A stretch of 16,881 nt of DNA from contig JADGJH010000532.1 of NCBI GenBank assembly GCA_027596945.1, forward strand, positions 421 through 17,301, given 5' to 3'. Position numbers and translations under genes: made by a program. Below are positions 9,284 to 16,881 of the stretch, in pieces. Every line of letters begins with the position of its first letter. Positions within the stretch are counted from its first letter, which is position 1. Under the pieces are notes generated by a model. The model had not been told where the DNA came from and searched no databases. It saw only the letters and a program-made list of their open reading frames with translations. The DNA comes from Physocladia obscura (taxonomy: Eukaryota; Chytridiomycota; Chytridiomycetes; Chytridiales; Chytriomycetaceae).

Positions 9284-11097
9284 TCATTTCTTTCCGATTT
9301 TAAACCATTTTGGTACTTTTTTTGGCGCAACATAATCACTTTGCTTGAATTCTCGATGCCCGCCAATTTCTGATTCTAACCTCGCAGTTGAATCAACGGG
9401 AATCGTGATATTATCGATTTCCATATTCTCAACAGTTGAAGATATCTCTGGCAAAACTTCTCCAACAGGAGGAACAGGAAATTCTTCAATTTTCGACAAA
9501 TAATAGTCATTCAGGTATGATCCAGAAGCTAAACTTTGTTTAGACAAGAAACAAGAAATTAAAAAATTTAATTTAAAACCTTCTGAATTGACCCATTTGA
9601 AGTACACCATACTTGCAGGCGCCAAACCCGCCTTCCAGAACGACAATGAGCGTTTGGCCGATAAATCTTGCAAAGGCGGAGTGACATACAACACAAAAAC
9701 TCTAGCATCTCCGTTACCATTTTTCCTCAAGGATTCTTCGACAACATTATAAAGGGTTGAAAGAGGTTCGGACGACAAAAATGCTGCCTGAAACGTGACG
9801 CGGTCAGGAAATCGGACTCGGATCATTGTTTTTGGCCATTTTCGAGCGCGCAATTCATCTTCGCGATCACGCATAGCTTTTGTCATAAGGGGTGCATCAG
9901 TCAAAGTCTTTGCCTTATCTTTTGTTGAAATGTAGGCGAGTTTGAGCTCGGTCGGGTTAAGTTCGAAAAACGAGTCTGGGAGCTGAACTATTTTTTTAAA
10001 GGTGAAAAATTATGAGAATATTTGGGAAAAAATGATGGAAAGATTACTTTTCAATGCGGTCGGTCCTTCAAAATTGGTAGGTGGTGGCGCAAATACTTTA
10101 ATATTCCTTTCAAAATCGCCTTTGTTTAATTCAACTGCAACATCTTTTTCGTGAATAATTGGTTTGTTTGTAGTAGGTGTAGTTATGAAAGAAGGGATAG
10201 ATTTTTGAATTGCCGCGACTGTTGCAGAATCTGGCGCGATTGAAGGCGGAGTGTCTGAAAGAACCGTGCTTGTTTTTGGTTGCTCCCACGGTTCATCTAC
10301 ATCAGCCAATACATCTTTCAATTGAACAGCAACATCAATTTTCCATAACAATCGAATCAAAGCATTCGTTCCGCCGCGCAAACCACATGCTGCAAGACTA
10401 GTATTCTTCAGAGAGTTAAAAGTTGAGTATTCTTTACTGCCAAGAATCAGGAGTGGAAATGCATAGACACGTGGTAATTGTGAGGCGGCTATTTTCTTTG
10501 AAGCTTCGCTCATTGCTTTCAACGCTGCCGGAAGCTTAGAAGAAGCCGGTGTGATCGGCTGCTCTGTTTCTCGATGCGTCAGATTCAGCGACGAATCTTG
10601 GAGCTCTGCTGTTTTGAGAATGTCCCACAGAGAATTGTTAATGTTTGATTTCAAAATGACTCGCGGACCGTCTTGAATTTGAAGGGCGATGGTGGCCACG
10701 TGCAGTAAATTCAAAGAAAGGGATTGAATAGCGTCGTTTGATTGCACAGCGGATGGATTTGTCTGATCGGCCGCCGTATTTGAACTTGCAGTTGAATTTT
10801 TAGCAGTAGTTGGTGCGGGGCTTAAAAGCAGTTTCGCGCCAGCCGGCAAGTTGGCGAAGCGTACGGACAATGACAAATCCAGTGTGTTCTTGCCGTATCT
10901 GTGATGAAAAGCGTTAAAACAGAACTAAGCATCTATTCGCGAACACACTTGAGCATGTAATTCGCGCCAGGCCGAGCGCCGGCTTTATCGATTGCAGCAC
11001 GTAGCACATCATTCAGCGACATTGCCGGTGTTGTTTTGATGATCACACGCTTAGTGGGAAACACGCCTTCGATCTCAACTGTTACTTGTGAAGCCAT
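9284..11097 (-). CDS. UBX4: TUG/ASPSCR1/Ubx4-family UBX-domain protein (four exons)
   Basis: Exons 11097-10949, 10898-10048, 9987-9580 and 9528-9284 give 550 residues. The family binds the AAA ATPase p97/Cdc48 through its UBX domain and acts in protein trafficking and ubiquitin-linked complex disassembly. The N-terminal ubiquitin-like domain (about 1-75) spans the first junction (YMLK-YGKNTLDLSLSVRF) and ends ANLPAGAKLLL, typical of TUG-UBL1. A second ubiquitin-like region follows in exon 2, with LWDIL, KEYSTF and CGLRGG. Exon 3 opens with the family motif LPDSFFEL (336-343), then APLMTKAMR, then the UBX domain (about 386-465) with RVRFPDR. The order and motifs match TUG proteins, so the call is firm. 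ATG 11097 is chosen because the domain begins right after it; an in-frame ATG at 11148 would add 17 residues. The gene is divergent from the kinase at 11701. Confidence 0.9.
9529..9579 (-). other. Probable 51-nt in-frame intron (third intron of the Ubx4-like gene)
   Basis: The donor is GAAG/GTTTTAAA and the acceptor AAGTTTAG/CTTC, with TCTAAAC as a likely branch site. The length is a multiple of three and it has no stop, so the frame stays open if it is retained. Retention adds GFKLNFLISCFLSKQSL, a hydrophobic insert unlike its surroundings. Removal gives FKWVNSE-ASGSYLNDYYL, which resembles what follows the UBX domain in TUG relatives. Confidence 0.6.
9988..10047 (-). other. 60-nt GT-AG intron (second intron of the Ubx4-like gene)
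   Basis: The donor AAAA/GTAATC and acceptor AAAATAG/TTCAG join in phase 1 and restore TALK-IQLPDSFFEL, the conserved start of the TUG C-terminal region. The intron is T-rich. Confidence 0.8.
10899..10948 (-). other. 50-nt GT-AG intron (first intron of the Ubx4-like gene)
   Basis: The donor CTCAA/GTGTGTTC and acceptor CATCACAG/ATAC, with a TTTTAACG branch-like site, join in phase 2. They restore LKYGKNTLDLSL in the middle of the first ubiquitin-like domain. Confidence 0.8.
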
Positions 11098-11700
11098 TCG
11101 GATTTTGATTTGTTTTCTTATTCCTTCCATTATTCGTGCTCCCCCCATTCAACCATAATTAATCCACTGTTTCTGCCGTTTTCAATTCCACGAATTTAGT
11201 AACACCAGGCGCTTGCCGTTTGACCAAAAGGTCATGCGGATAAATCACTCGTGAGACGTTTTCTTCACAACTGTTTTTTTCTTTCACCGATTCTGCAAAG
11301 CTGACTATTCATAAAAAATGAAAAACCTGATCCGGATTGCTTCAAACTTTCGTCTTACAGCTGGCAGCTTTTTTCAAAGAAACAGTCTGTCAGGGTTTGT
11401 GTGACATTATTTTATGATTTCTCGAACTGGTTGTCGCCGATGCTCCGGCGCTGCCATTACAAAAAATTTAGTAAATATTTTACATTTAACCCGAATGGGA
11501 GACAAATTCTTTCTGCTTGTTTGCTTGGGTAATGACTGTTGTTTCTGTTCTAGTCTTTCCAAAAAAAATTTGGACCAAAATTGTTCGGCTCAGCACGGTG
11601 AAATTCCTTGAAAAGTGATAAATTCTTTGCTAAACGAAATTATTTAACGCAGTTTGAATTCTAGCCAGCCACCGCTACTGCATATTCCATTATAATACCT
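11098..11700. promoter_or_regulatory. Shared upstream region between divergent genes
   Basis: This 603-nt stretch separates the start codons of the Ubx4-like gene (-) and the first kinase (+), so it must hold both promoters and 5' untranslated regions. TTATAATA lies just before the kinase ATG, probably too close to be a promoter element. A 65-codon plus-strand frame at 11414-11611 has no recognisable domain. I see no clear regulatory motif. Confidence 0.5.
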
Positions 11701-12966
11701 ATGTCATCATCTAGTTCAATAGACGATCTGCTTCTGAGCGCGAAAAACGCCAAGAAAGTCCCATACGGAACTAGATACCAAAGCAACGCCAGTGATCAAA
11801 TCAGTTATCTATCAAACAACCCAACCACTGACACGACTGTCTCGTCTTCCATGAAACAATATAAATACGATTTATACAAAGGATTATGCTCCGAATCTAA
11901 AGTCCGGCAAGCTCTGCCAAACGCATTCTCATCAAGCATCACTGCAAAAAAGTTGACGTCGGACTACAAAATCGCTGGGATCGTTGGATACGGCTCCAAT
12001 GGTGTCGTTCTGGCAGTCTATGATAAAAAAATGAATCCTATGGCCGTCAAGATTATTTACAAAACGCACCAAAGTAGTATTACTGTTGATAGGCCACACG
12101 AAATTTTCATTTTGGAAATTCTTACCCGGCAAGGAGTATCACCACAAATTTTGCAATTCCACGAGTCGTGGCAAGACGAGTTTCATCACTACATGGTGAC
12201 AGAATACGTTGGAAACTGTTGGCTTGACGACTCAGTCAAACTCATTGAATTTGACGTGAAATCTGTGCCTCTGGCCCCGAATCTTCCAACTAGCATTCTT
12301 GCGTCCTCTGGTTCCACAGACTTATGGGCATGGTCATATTCGAAGCGACTGGAATCTCTTCAAAATGAAAACCATACTAACCTGCAACTCCATGTGGTGA
12401 AAGCAATCATTAAGGAGATTGCGATTGCTTTGCATTATCTCCATGTCGCTGGGTTTTATCACGGCGACGTGAAATCGGAAAATATTATTTGCGACTTGCA
12501 GCCGCCGCCAACACGGCAAGACCAGCAGCAGGATCAAAGCATTCCGGAAATCATACTGGCTGATTTTGGCCATGCGCGTCGGCACAGAACACCTATGAAA
12601 TTTTACGGCACGCCAGATGTATCGCCACCAGAGTTTTTAGCCGACAGTCCGTTTTTGAAAGCTTCTAGTGGCGTACAAGGCGCGTTTGCCGACGTTTTCG
12701 CACTAGGAATTGTTTTGTATATGCTCGTGAGCCAAAACGGCGATGGTCCAAGATGCATGCAACTTGTACGTGAAGGGCGCGTTAGTTTCTTTGAGCTCCT
12801 AGAAAGCAACGGTGGCGATTTTCCGTTTGAAAATAGTGTGCAGGGACGGGATAATGAAGAGCTTGGTGCTGGGTTTTGGGATTTAATTAAAAAAATGTGT
12901 AGAATTAATCCAAGCGAGAGGATTCAGATGGCGGATGTTGCATTGCATGCATGGCTGAATCAGTAG
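11701..12966 (+). CDS. Diverged Ser/Thr protein kinase, tandem copy 1
   Basis: A single exon of 421 residues. A Ser-rich N-terminal extension (1-65) precedes the kinase domain (about 88-420). Visible motifs are the glycine loop GYGSNG (96-101), AVKII with Lys117, a helix-C glutamate (Glu134), catalytic HGDVKSEN (254-261, Asp256 and Asn261), DFG (288-290), PPE (309-311) in place of APE, and DVFALG (331-336). All residues for ATP binding and phosphate transfer are present, so it should be active. HGD replaces HRD, making it a non-RD kinase. Between hinge and helix E is an insert of about 40 residues containing STDLWAWS (205-212). The C-terminus ALHAWLNQ recalls the HxWL ending of CAMK-group kinases, but the family is not certain. 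It is closely similar in layout to the two genes downstream. Confidence 0.88.
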   Translation: MSSSSSIDDLLLSAKNAKKVPYGTRYQSNASDQISYLSNNPTTDTTVSSSMKQYKYDLYKGLCSESKVRQALPNAFSSSITAKKLTSDYKIAGIVGYGSNGVVLAVYDKKMNPMAVKIIYKTHQSSITVDRPHEIFILEILTRQGVSPQILQFHESWQDEFHHYMVTEYVGNCWLDDSVKLIEFDVKSVPLAPNLPTSILASSGSTDLWAWSYSKRLESLQNENHTNLQLHVVKAIIKEIAIALHYLHVAGFYHGDVKSENIICDLQPPPTRQDQQQDQSIPEIILADFGHARRHRTPMKFYGTPDVSPPEFLADSPFLKASSGVQGAFADVFALGIVLYMLVSQNGDGPRCMQLVREGRVSFFELLESNGGDFPFENSVQGRDNEELGAGFWDLIKKMCRINPSERIQMADVALHAWLNQ

Positions 12967-13250
12967 TTCCAGTTTATTTATTGCATCGTCTTTCATCGCA
13001 GCGGGTAGATCACTTACTATATTTTTTTTTTCTCTTTTGCTTTTCTTTAGTTTTCTGTATATAAGAAAATTTAATCAAGTTGAAATGACGAATTACCTGT
13101 CGCCTTGGTGAATTTGAAAGATAAAACCGTTTTGCGTTTGGCATTGAGTGCGAAAATTTCCGAACATTCTGAACCTTGGCTTTCGAAGGTTCAACCAGTT
13201 CAAAATTTTCATTCAAAAACAATCAAATCACAATCAAGAAAGAACTCAAA
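12967..13250. other. Intergenic spacer between kinase genes 1 and 2
   Basis: This 284-nt spacer has a pyrimidine-rich block at about 13020-13055 on the plus strand. It must hold the 3' end of the first kinase and the promoter of the second. An open frame runs into kinase 2 from a TTG at 13176, but no ATG precedes 13251. Confidence 0.5.
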
Positions 13251-14525
13251 ATGACTTCATTGAAAGTTTGCCCTCAACTTACACCAGCTTCATCATACCA
13301 GAGCAGCGCTCACCGCAGCAGCCGCGACTTCAGCAGTGAGAAAGTTAGTAACAACTCATACACAGCAACCAAGCAATGCACCAGAATTTTCGACACTGTC
13401 TCAAAAGGCAATTGCCAAGACAAAAGAGAAACGCTTTATTTGGGTCTATCATCCGAAGACCGTGCAAGAAAGGCTGTCATGAATGCTTTTGCAAAGAGCC
13501 CTGCAAAGTTAATCCACACGTATTCTGTTATAAGCGTTGTCGGTTTTGGATCCAATGGCGTTATTTTGGCTGCGCTGAGCAATCTTGGAAAACAAAGTTA
13601 TACTGCGCCCCTGGCAATCAAAATCATTTATAAGGCGAAACCTGGGATGATTCCAGTGTCTTTGTACCCTCCAGAAATCCAGATCCTGCAACGCCTTACA
13701 ACCGCCCAAGTAGAGATAAAAAATTCGCCGCTCGTGACGTATATTGACTCTTGGCAAGATTTGAACCACTTCTATCTTGTCACAAACTATTGCGGAACGG
13801 ATTGGGAATCACACAGTAACAACTACATTGATACAACGCATCCAAGAAATGTATCCTTCCAATCAAGATATCTCGGCGAGATACGAACACACAGTTTTCC
13901 AATCACGACAGGATCCAACGATCTTTGGCAATGGTCGTATGCTCTCCGATGTTACAATTACTATCACAATACAAACGCAAAGGCATCAACAATTGTTCCA
14001 CGACAAGCCATCAAACATGTAATCCGCCAAATTGCACAAGGTCTTTCATTCATGCATAGTCAAGGCATATATCACGGCGACGTCAAGATTGAGAATGTTA
14101 TTTGTGAACACGTTTCGGGGAGCCTGCCGCGAACATATTTAACAGATTTTGGACACGCACAGTATGCAGAATATGGAATTAAACAGTACGGCACACAAAC
14201 AACGTCCGGACCAGAATTTTTACAAGACAGTCCGTTTATTGATAATCAGCTTGATGGACGCGCGAGTGATGTTTTTGCGTTGGGTGTAGCGTTGATGATT
14301 TTAGTAAGTGAACGTGGGGAGGAGCCAGAATCCCTGCGCGTTATTAATAACGAGGATTATAAATATTTTGCTGTCTTGAAAGCTCGAAGTGGACAGTTTC
14401 CGTTTGTTGAGAATGTTGAGGATGTCGGGCATGATTTTTGGAATTTAGTGGATGGTATGTGTCGTGTTGATCCTCGCGAACGACTCACTATTGAGCAAAT
14501 TTTGCAACATTCATGGCTTCAATAA
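13251..14525 (+). CDS. Diverged Ser/Thr protein kinase, tandem copy 2
   Basis: A single exon of 424 residues; the first ATG of the frame is at 13251. The kinase domain runs about 90-423 after a polar N-terminal extension. Motifs are GFGSNG (98-103), LAIKII with Lys124, Glu142, catalytic HGDVKIEN (275-282), DFG (299-301), GPE (320-322) and DVFALG (340-345). The hinge insert carries GSNDLWQWS (221-229). The stretch before the glycine loop, RARKAVMNAF, is shared with the other copies. It ends ILQHSWLQ, like a CAMK-type C-lobe. All catalytic residues are present. Its insert is longer and richer in Asn, Tyr and Thr than in copy 1. The substrate and role are unknown. Head-to-tail order with copies 1 and 3 indicates local gene duplication. 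Confidence 0.88.
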   Translation: MTSLKVCPQLTPASSYQSSAHRSSRDFSSEKVSNNSYTATKQCTRIFDTVSKGNCQDKRETLYLGLSSEDRARKAVMNAFAKSPAKLIHTYSVISVVGFGSNGVILAALSNLGKQSYTAPLAIKIIYKAKPGMIPVSLYPPEIQILQRLTTAQVEIKNSPLVTYIDSWQDLNHFYLVTNYCGTDWESHSNNYIDTTHPRNVSFQSRYLGEIRTHSFPITTGSNDLWQWSYALRCYNYYHNTNAKASTIVPRQAIKHVIRQIAQGLSFMHSQGIYHGDVKIENVICEHVSGSLPRTYLTDFGHAQYAEYGIKQYGTQTTSGPEFLQDSPFIDNQLDGRASDVFALGVALMILVSERGEEPESLRVINNEDYKYFAVLKARSGQFPFVENVEDVGHDFWNLVDGMCRVDPRERLTIEQILQHSWLQ

Positions 14526-14526
14526 A
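14521..14526 (+). terminator. Polyadenylation signal overlapping the stop of kinase 2
   Basis: The gene ends CTTCAATAAAGA, so the TAA stop at 14523-14525 lies inside AATAAA. The same arrangement is seen at the receptor gene. Confidence 0.4.
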
Positions 14527-15043
14527 GATATAGTCCATTTGTTGCTCACTGTCATCATTGCAATAGCACTTGCCCACCAAACTAGTCGACCACCAATTCA
14601 GCCACCAGCTGTTCAAAAAAAATGAAAAAAGAAATTATTAAGCCGAACAGGGTTGAGATCGGCGATGCTTTTCGCCGAAACAACCACATTAGCAAAACTG
14701 AGTCTCGAATTTAATGTGGATGGGCGGATCATTGAGGGAGTCACAAATTTAAAAATAAAAATAGTTTTTGCGAAAAAGTTGATGCTCAGCGTATGTAAAA
14801 TAATACTATATTCCAATTTCAACAGCAATTTAAACGACGCGGACCAACAAGATGAAAATGTTGCCAAAAAAAAGAATTTGAGCCTCTGTGTGACTATTTT
14901 TTGGATCATTCACGTCTGTTGCCATTTCTTTTCAATCGGTATTAAAAACTGGGGTTTCTTCCCTCAGCCACCAAAAAATTAATACATAAAGCGAGAACCC
15001 ATGTGAACCAATCTTTTGAATCTGATCGAAGAGAAAGTGGAAC
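14526..15043. other. Intergenic region between kinase genes 2 and 3
   Basis: This 518-nt stretch has a plus-strand open frame at 14653-14982 (109 codons), but it is AT-rich, shows no domain and does not resemble the kinases. Overlapping antisense frames are equally long, which argues for chance. It presumably holds the promoter of the third kinase. Confidence 0.45.
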
Positions 15044-16479
15044 ATGATTGCCGAGAACAGTTTCTTGTCACTATTTGGTCTGAGCTCAAAACAAATCTTG
15101 GGCGACAACGGAAGCAGCACCACAAGCAGCAACTCTACCGCGAGCAGTAAGAGCGACAACAACAATAGTGCTGCGAAAGAAGCTTCGGTGGACAACTTAC
15201 TCAACCAAACCGCGTCTGCAAATTCAAATCCCGTCGTCAAAATAATCCGCCCGCCGCGATTGGCAGCGTACGCCGCCGCTGCTTTTACCAAACTTTCGGC
15301 TGAAAAGCGCGCTCGCGTTGCCGTCACAAACGCCTTCAAAGAAAGTTTTTTCAAAATGACGCGTCAGTATCAAATCTTTGGCATTGTCGGTTATGGCGGA
15401 AACGGCGTTGTGTTGAGCGCGAAGGAACGACTGCCGGACGGCTTGTCGCTATCGGTCGCTATCAAAATTATCTACAGGCGAACTTTGACCGATTCTTCCG
15501 ATTCAGAGGACCCCGGTAGTGCCACCGATGAACACTTTCCTACTGAAATATCTGCTCTTCAAAGTCTTAACAGAGTATGTAAGTCTTCTTTTGCATTGAA
15601 ATATTTGGATCATTGGAAGGACGCAAAACACTACTATTTGGTTTGTTTTGCTTTTTCTTTTTCGTCTGCCAACCAACATCCTTGTTTTTGAAATTAACGC
15701 AAAAACAAAATTAACAGGTGACACAACTCTTTGGATCAAATTGGCTCAAAGAATTCCCCGACTTCAAACTCCCTTTTCTGGAATTCCAGTCTGTTTCTCC
15801 TTCAAAAGTAGTTAGAACACACACACTCTCTGTGTCTTTGGGAGCCTGCGATCTTTGGGCCTGGTCGGTTGCTCACCGCACACACGTCCAAAGAGCCTCG
15901 AATACCACACTCTTGCCTCTTACTCCGATAAAACATATTGTCCGCGAAACAGCAAAAATATTGCGGGCGATCCACCGATCTGGTTTTTATCATGGTGACG
16001 TCAAGGTTGAAAATATTCTTGTTGAATATCCACAGACTAGCGGATTCAAAAAGAACATCAACGGATCAAACTGTCCGAACGTCATGTTATCGGATTATGG
16101 CCACACGAGAGCCGCTGAAAAGGGTATCAAGCGGTATGGAACCCAAGAAATTTCGCCGCCAGAGTTTATTGAGGGAAGCCCCTTTTTGGGAAGTGTTTGC
16201 TTGGACGGACGGTGCAGCGATGTTTTTGCGTTGGGAATGGTTGCTTTTGTTTTATTGAGCGATAGTGGCGATATTCCGGACGCGTACAGGTTTACTGAAA
16301 GAGGTTTTTTGAATTATCAATCGCTGTGCGTCAATGGAAATGAGTGTTTTCCGTTCAATGACAAGGAGATTGAGAACATGCCAGATGACGCTTTGGATTT
16401 AATTTGTCGAATGTGTGCAATGGATCCGGCAAAGCGTCCCGATCTTAATCAAATCCTAAGCCACCGATGGCTCCAATGA
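15044..16479 (+). CDS. Diverged Ser/Thr protein kinase, tandem copy 3 (two exons)
   Basis: Exons 15044-15640 and 15718-16479 give 452 residues. The N-terminus has a low-complexity Ser/Asn/Thr tract (about 23-45) and an Ala-rich patch (74-80). The kinase domain runs about 108-451. Motifs are GYGGNG (116-121), VAIKII with Lys141, Glu168, catalytic HGDVKVEN (291-298), DYG (325-327) in place of DFG, PPE (346-348) and DVFALG (367-372). The hinge insert carries ACDLWAWS (242-249). The shared RARVAVTNAF precedes the glycine loop. It ends ILSHRWLQ. The magnesium-binding aspartate of DYG is kept and Tyr replaces Phe, so activity is likely. It is the only copy of the three with an intron. Confidence 0.87.
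15641..15717 (+). other. 77-nt GT-AG intron in kinase 3
   Basis: The donor CTATTTG/GTTTGT and acceptor TTAACAG/GTGACA join in phase 0 and give HYYL-VTQLFG, which aligns with HFYLVTNYCG of kinase 2 at the hinge. Kinases 1 and 2 have uninterrupted coding sequence here. Confidence 0.85.
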
Positions 16480-16774
16480 AATTGGGCCTGAATTTTTCTT
16501 TGATTTTTACTTTTGATTTCCCACGGCTCTACTTATCAGTTTCTCTTCTTTCTCATTCTTTTCCTTTTTCATTCCTCTCCTTCTCCTTATATATTTTGAT
16601 TAATAATAATTTGCCTTGAGGATTTCTTTTCGTTCTTTGATTTTTCAACCTAAAGGATATTTTCGTTATTCACCGCTTAATAAAAATAAACAGTTAATTA
16701 ACTTCTTTTTATTTCACATTTTAAAAGGTAAAACTAGTGAACGTTCAACGCGGGAACTGGCGCGGAAGAGCAGC
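16480..16774. other. 3' region of kinase 3, pyrimidine-rich
   Basis: A long T/C-rich tract covers about 16490-16590 on the plus strand. Two consecutive AATAAA hexamers at 16679-16684 and 16685-16690 are likely polyadenylation signals for the kinase. No gene is seen. CpG becomes frequent from about 16740, as it is around genes in this window. Confidence 0.4.
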
Positions 16775-16881
16775 ATGTCAAACAAGGGGCACGAAAAATA
16801 TCCGATCAAGATTTATGAAATCAAATCTTGGCGAAAAACGAAGCAATCTAGAATATTATCGAGAACTGCTCGAGATTACAC
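16775..16881 (+). CDS. Possible 5' end of a further gene, cut by the window edge
   Basis: Two overlapping plus-strand frames are open to the end of the window. One starts at ATG 16775 (MSNKGHEKYPIKIYE...). The other starts at ATG 16815 and gives MKSNLGEKRSNLEYYRELLE, a charged helix-like peptide that looks more protein-like. CpG-rich DNA just upstream is consistent with a gene start. The stretch is too short to identify and may be untranslated leader. Confidence 0.25.
   Translation, partial: MSNKGHEKYPIKIYEIKSWRKTKQSRILSRTARDY

Noticed and set aside
11414..11611. 65-codon frame with several cysteines in the divergent promoter region
   Set aside because: The cysteines do not form a known spacing, the frame is short, and it sits where two promoters are expected.
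13176..13250. Upstream TTG start for kinase 2
   Set aside because: A TTG start is unlikely in a eukaryotic nuclear gene; the first in-frame ATG at 13251 gives an N-terminus like those of the paralogues.
13509..13769. Antisense open frames across the kinase genes (for example 11932-12132, 12334-12585, 12603-12809 and 13509-13769 on the minus strand)
   Set aside because: They lie wholly within strong kinase coding sequence, show no domain, and are expected shadows of codon bias.
14653..14982. 109-codon plus-strand frame between kinases 2 and 3
   Set aside because: It has no recognisable domain or kinase similarity, and an overlapping antisense frame is about as long.

Overview
The window looks like nuclear DNA of a eukaryote, most likely an early-diverging (chytrid-like) fungus. 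The coding blocks are interrupted by very short GT-AG introns (41 to 77 nt, some with TTACTAAT- or TTTAACG-like branch sites). There is no operon layout, and AATAAA signals lie on or just after stop codons. It encodes a rhodopsin-like seven-helix receptor, a class common in animals and flagellated fungi but unusual in Dikarya. The lineage is an inference from style and gene content, not from a database match.

Layout: 1-2542 is AT-rich, CpG-poor and has no intact gene, but carries two copies of a decayed repeat and a coding-like relic. 2543-4311 (-) is a two-exon gene for a 572-residue acidic, Ser/Thr-rich protein that I do not recognise. 5330-5576 (-) is the relic of a seven-helix receptor gene, lying 63 nt downstream of its intact paralogue at 5640-6604 (-). 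6693-8928 is an almost perfect CpG desert (two CpG in about 2.2 kb) with sharp edges, no intact gene, coding-like fragments and a third copy of the decayed repeat. 9284-11097 (-) is a four-exon gene of the TUG/ASPSCR1/Ubx4 family. 11098-11700 is the shared upstream region between that gene and the first of three head-to-tail protein kinase genes on the + strand (11701-12966, 13251-14525 and 15044-16479). The right end may hold the first codons of another gene.

The strongest novelty candidate is the kinase trio. All three are full-length, diverged kinases of one family. They share HGDVKxEN instead of HRD, a DFGH or DYGH motif, PPE/GPE instead of APE, a 24-residue activation segment, and an insert after the hinge with the signature DLWxWS. 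The second strong signal is the contrast between CpG-rich genes and CpG deserts holding decayed repeats, which fits long-term methylation and deamination of repeats. There is no sign that the receptor, the Ubx4-like protein and the kinases form one pathway.
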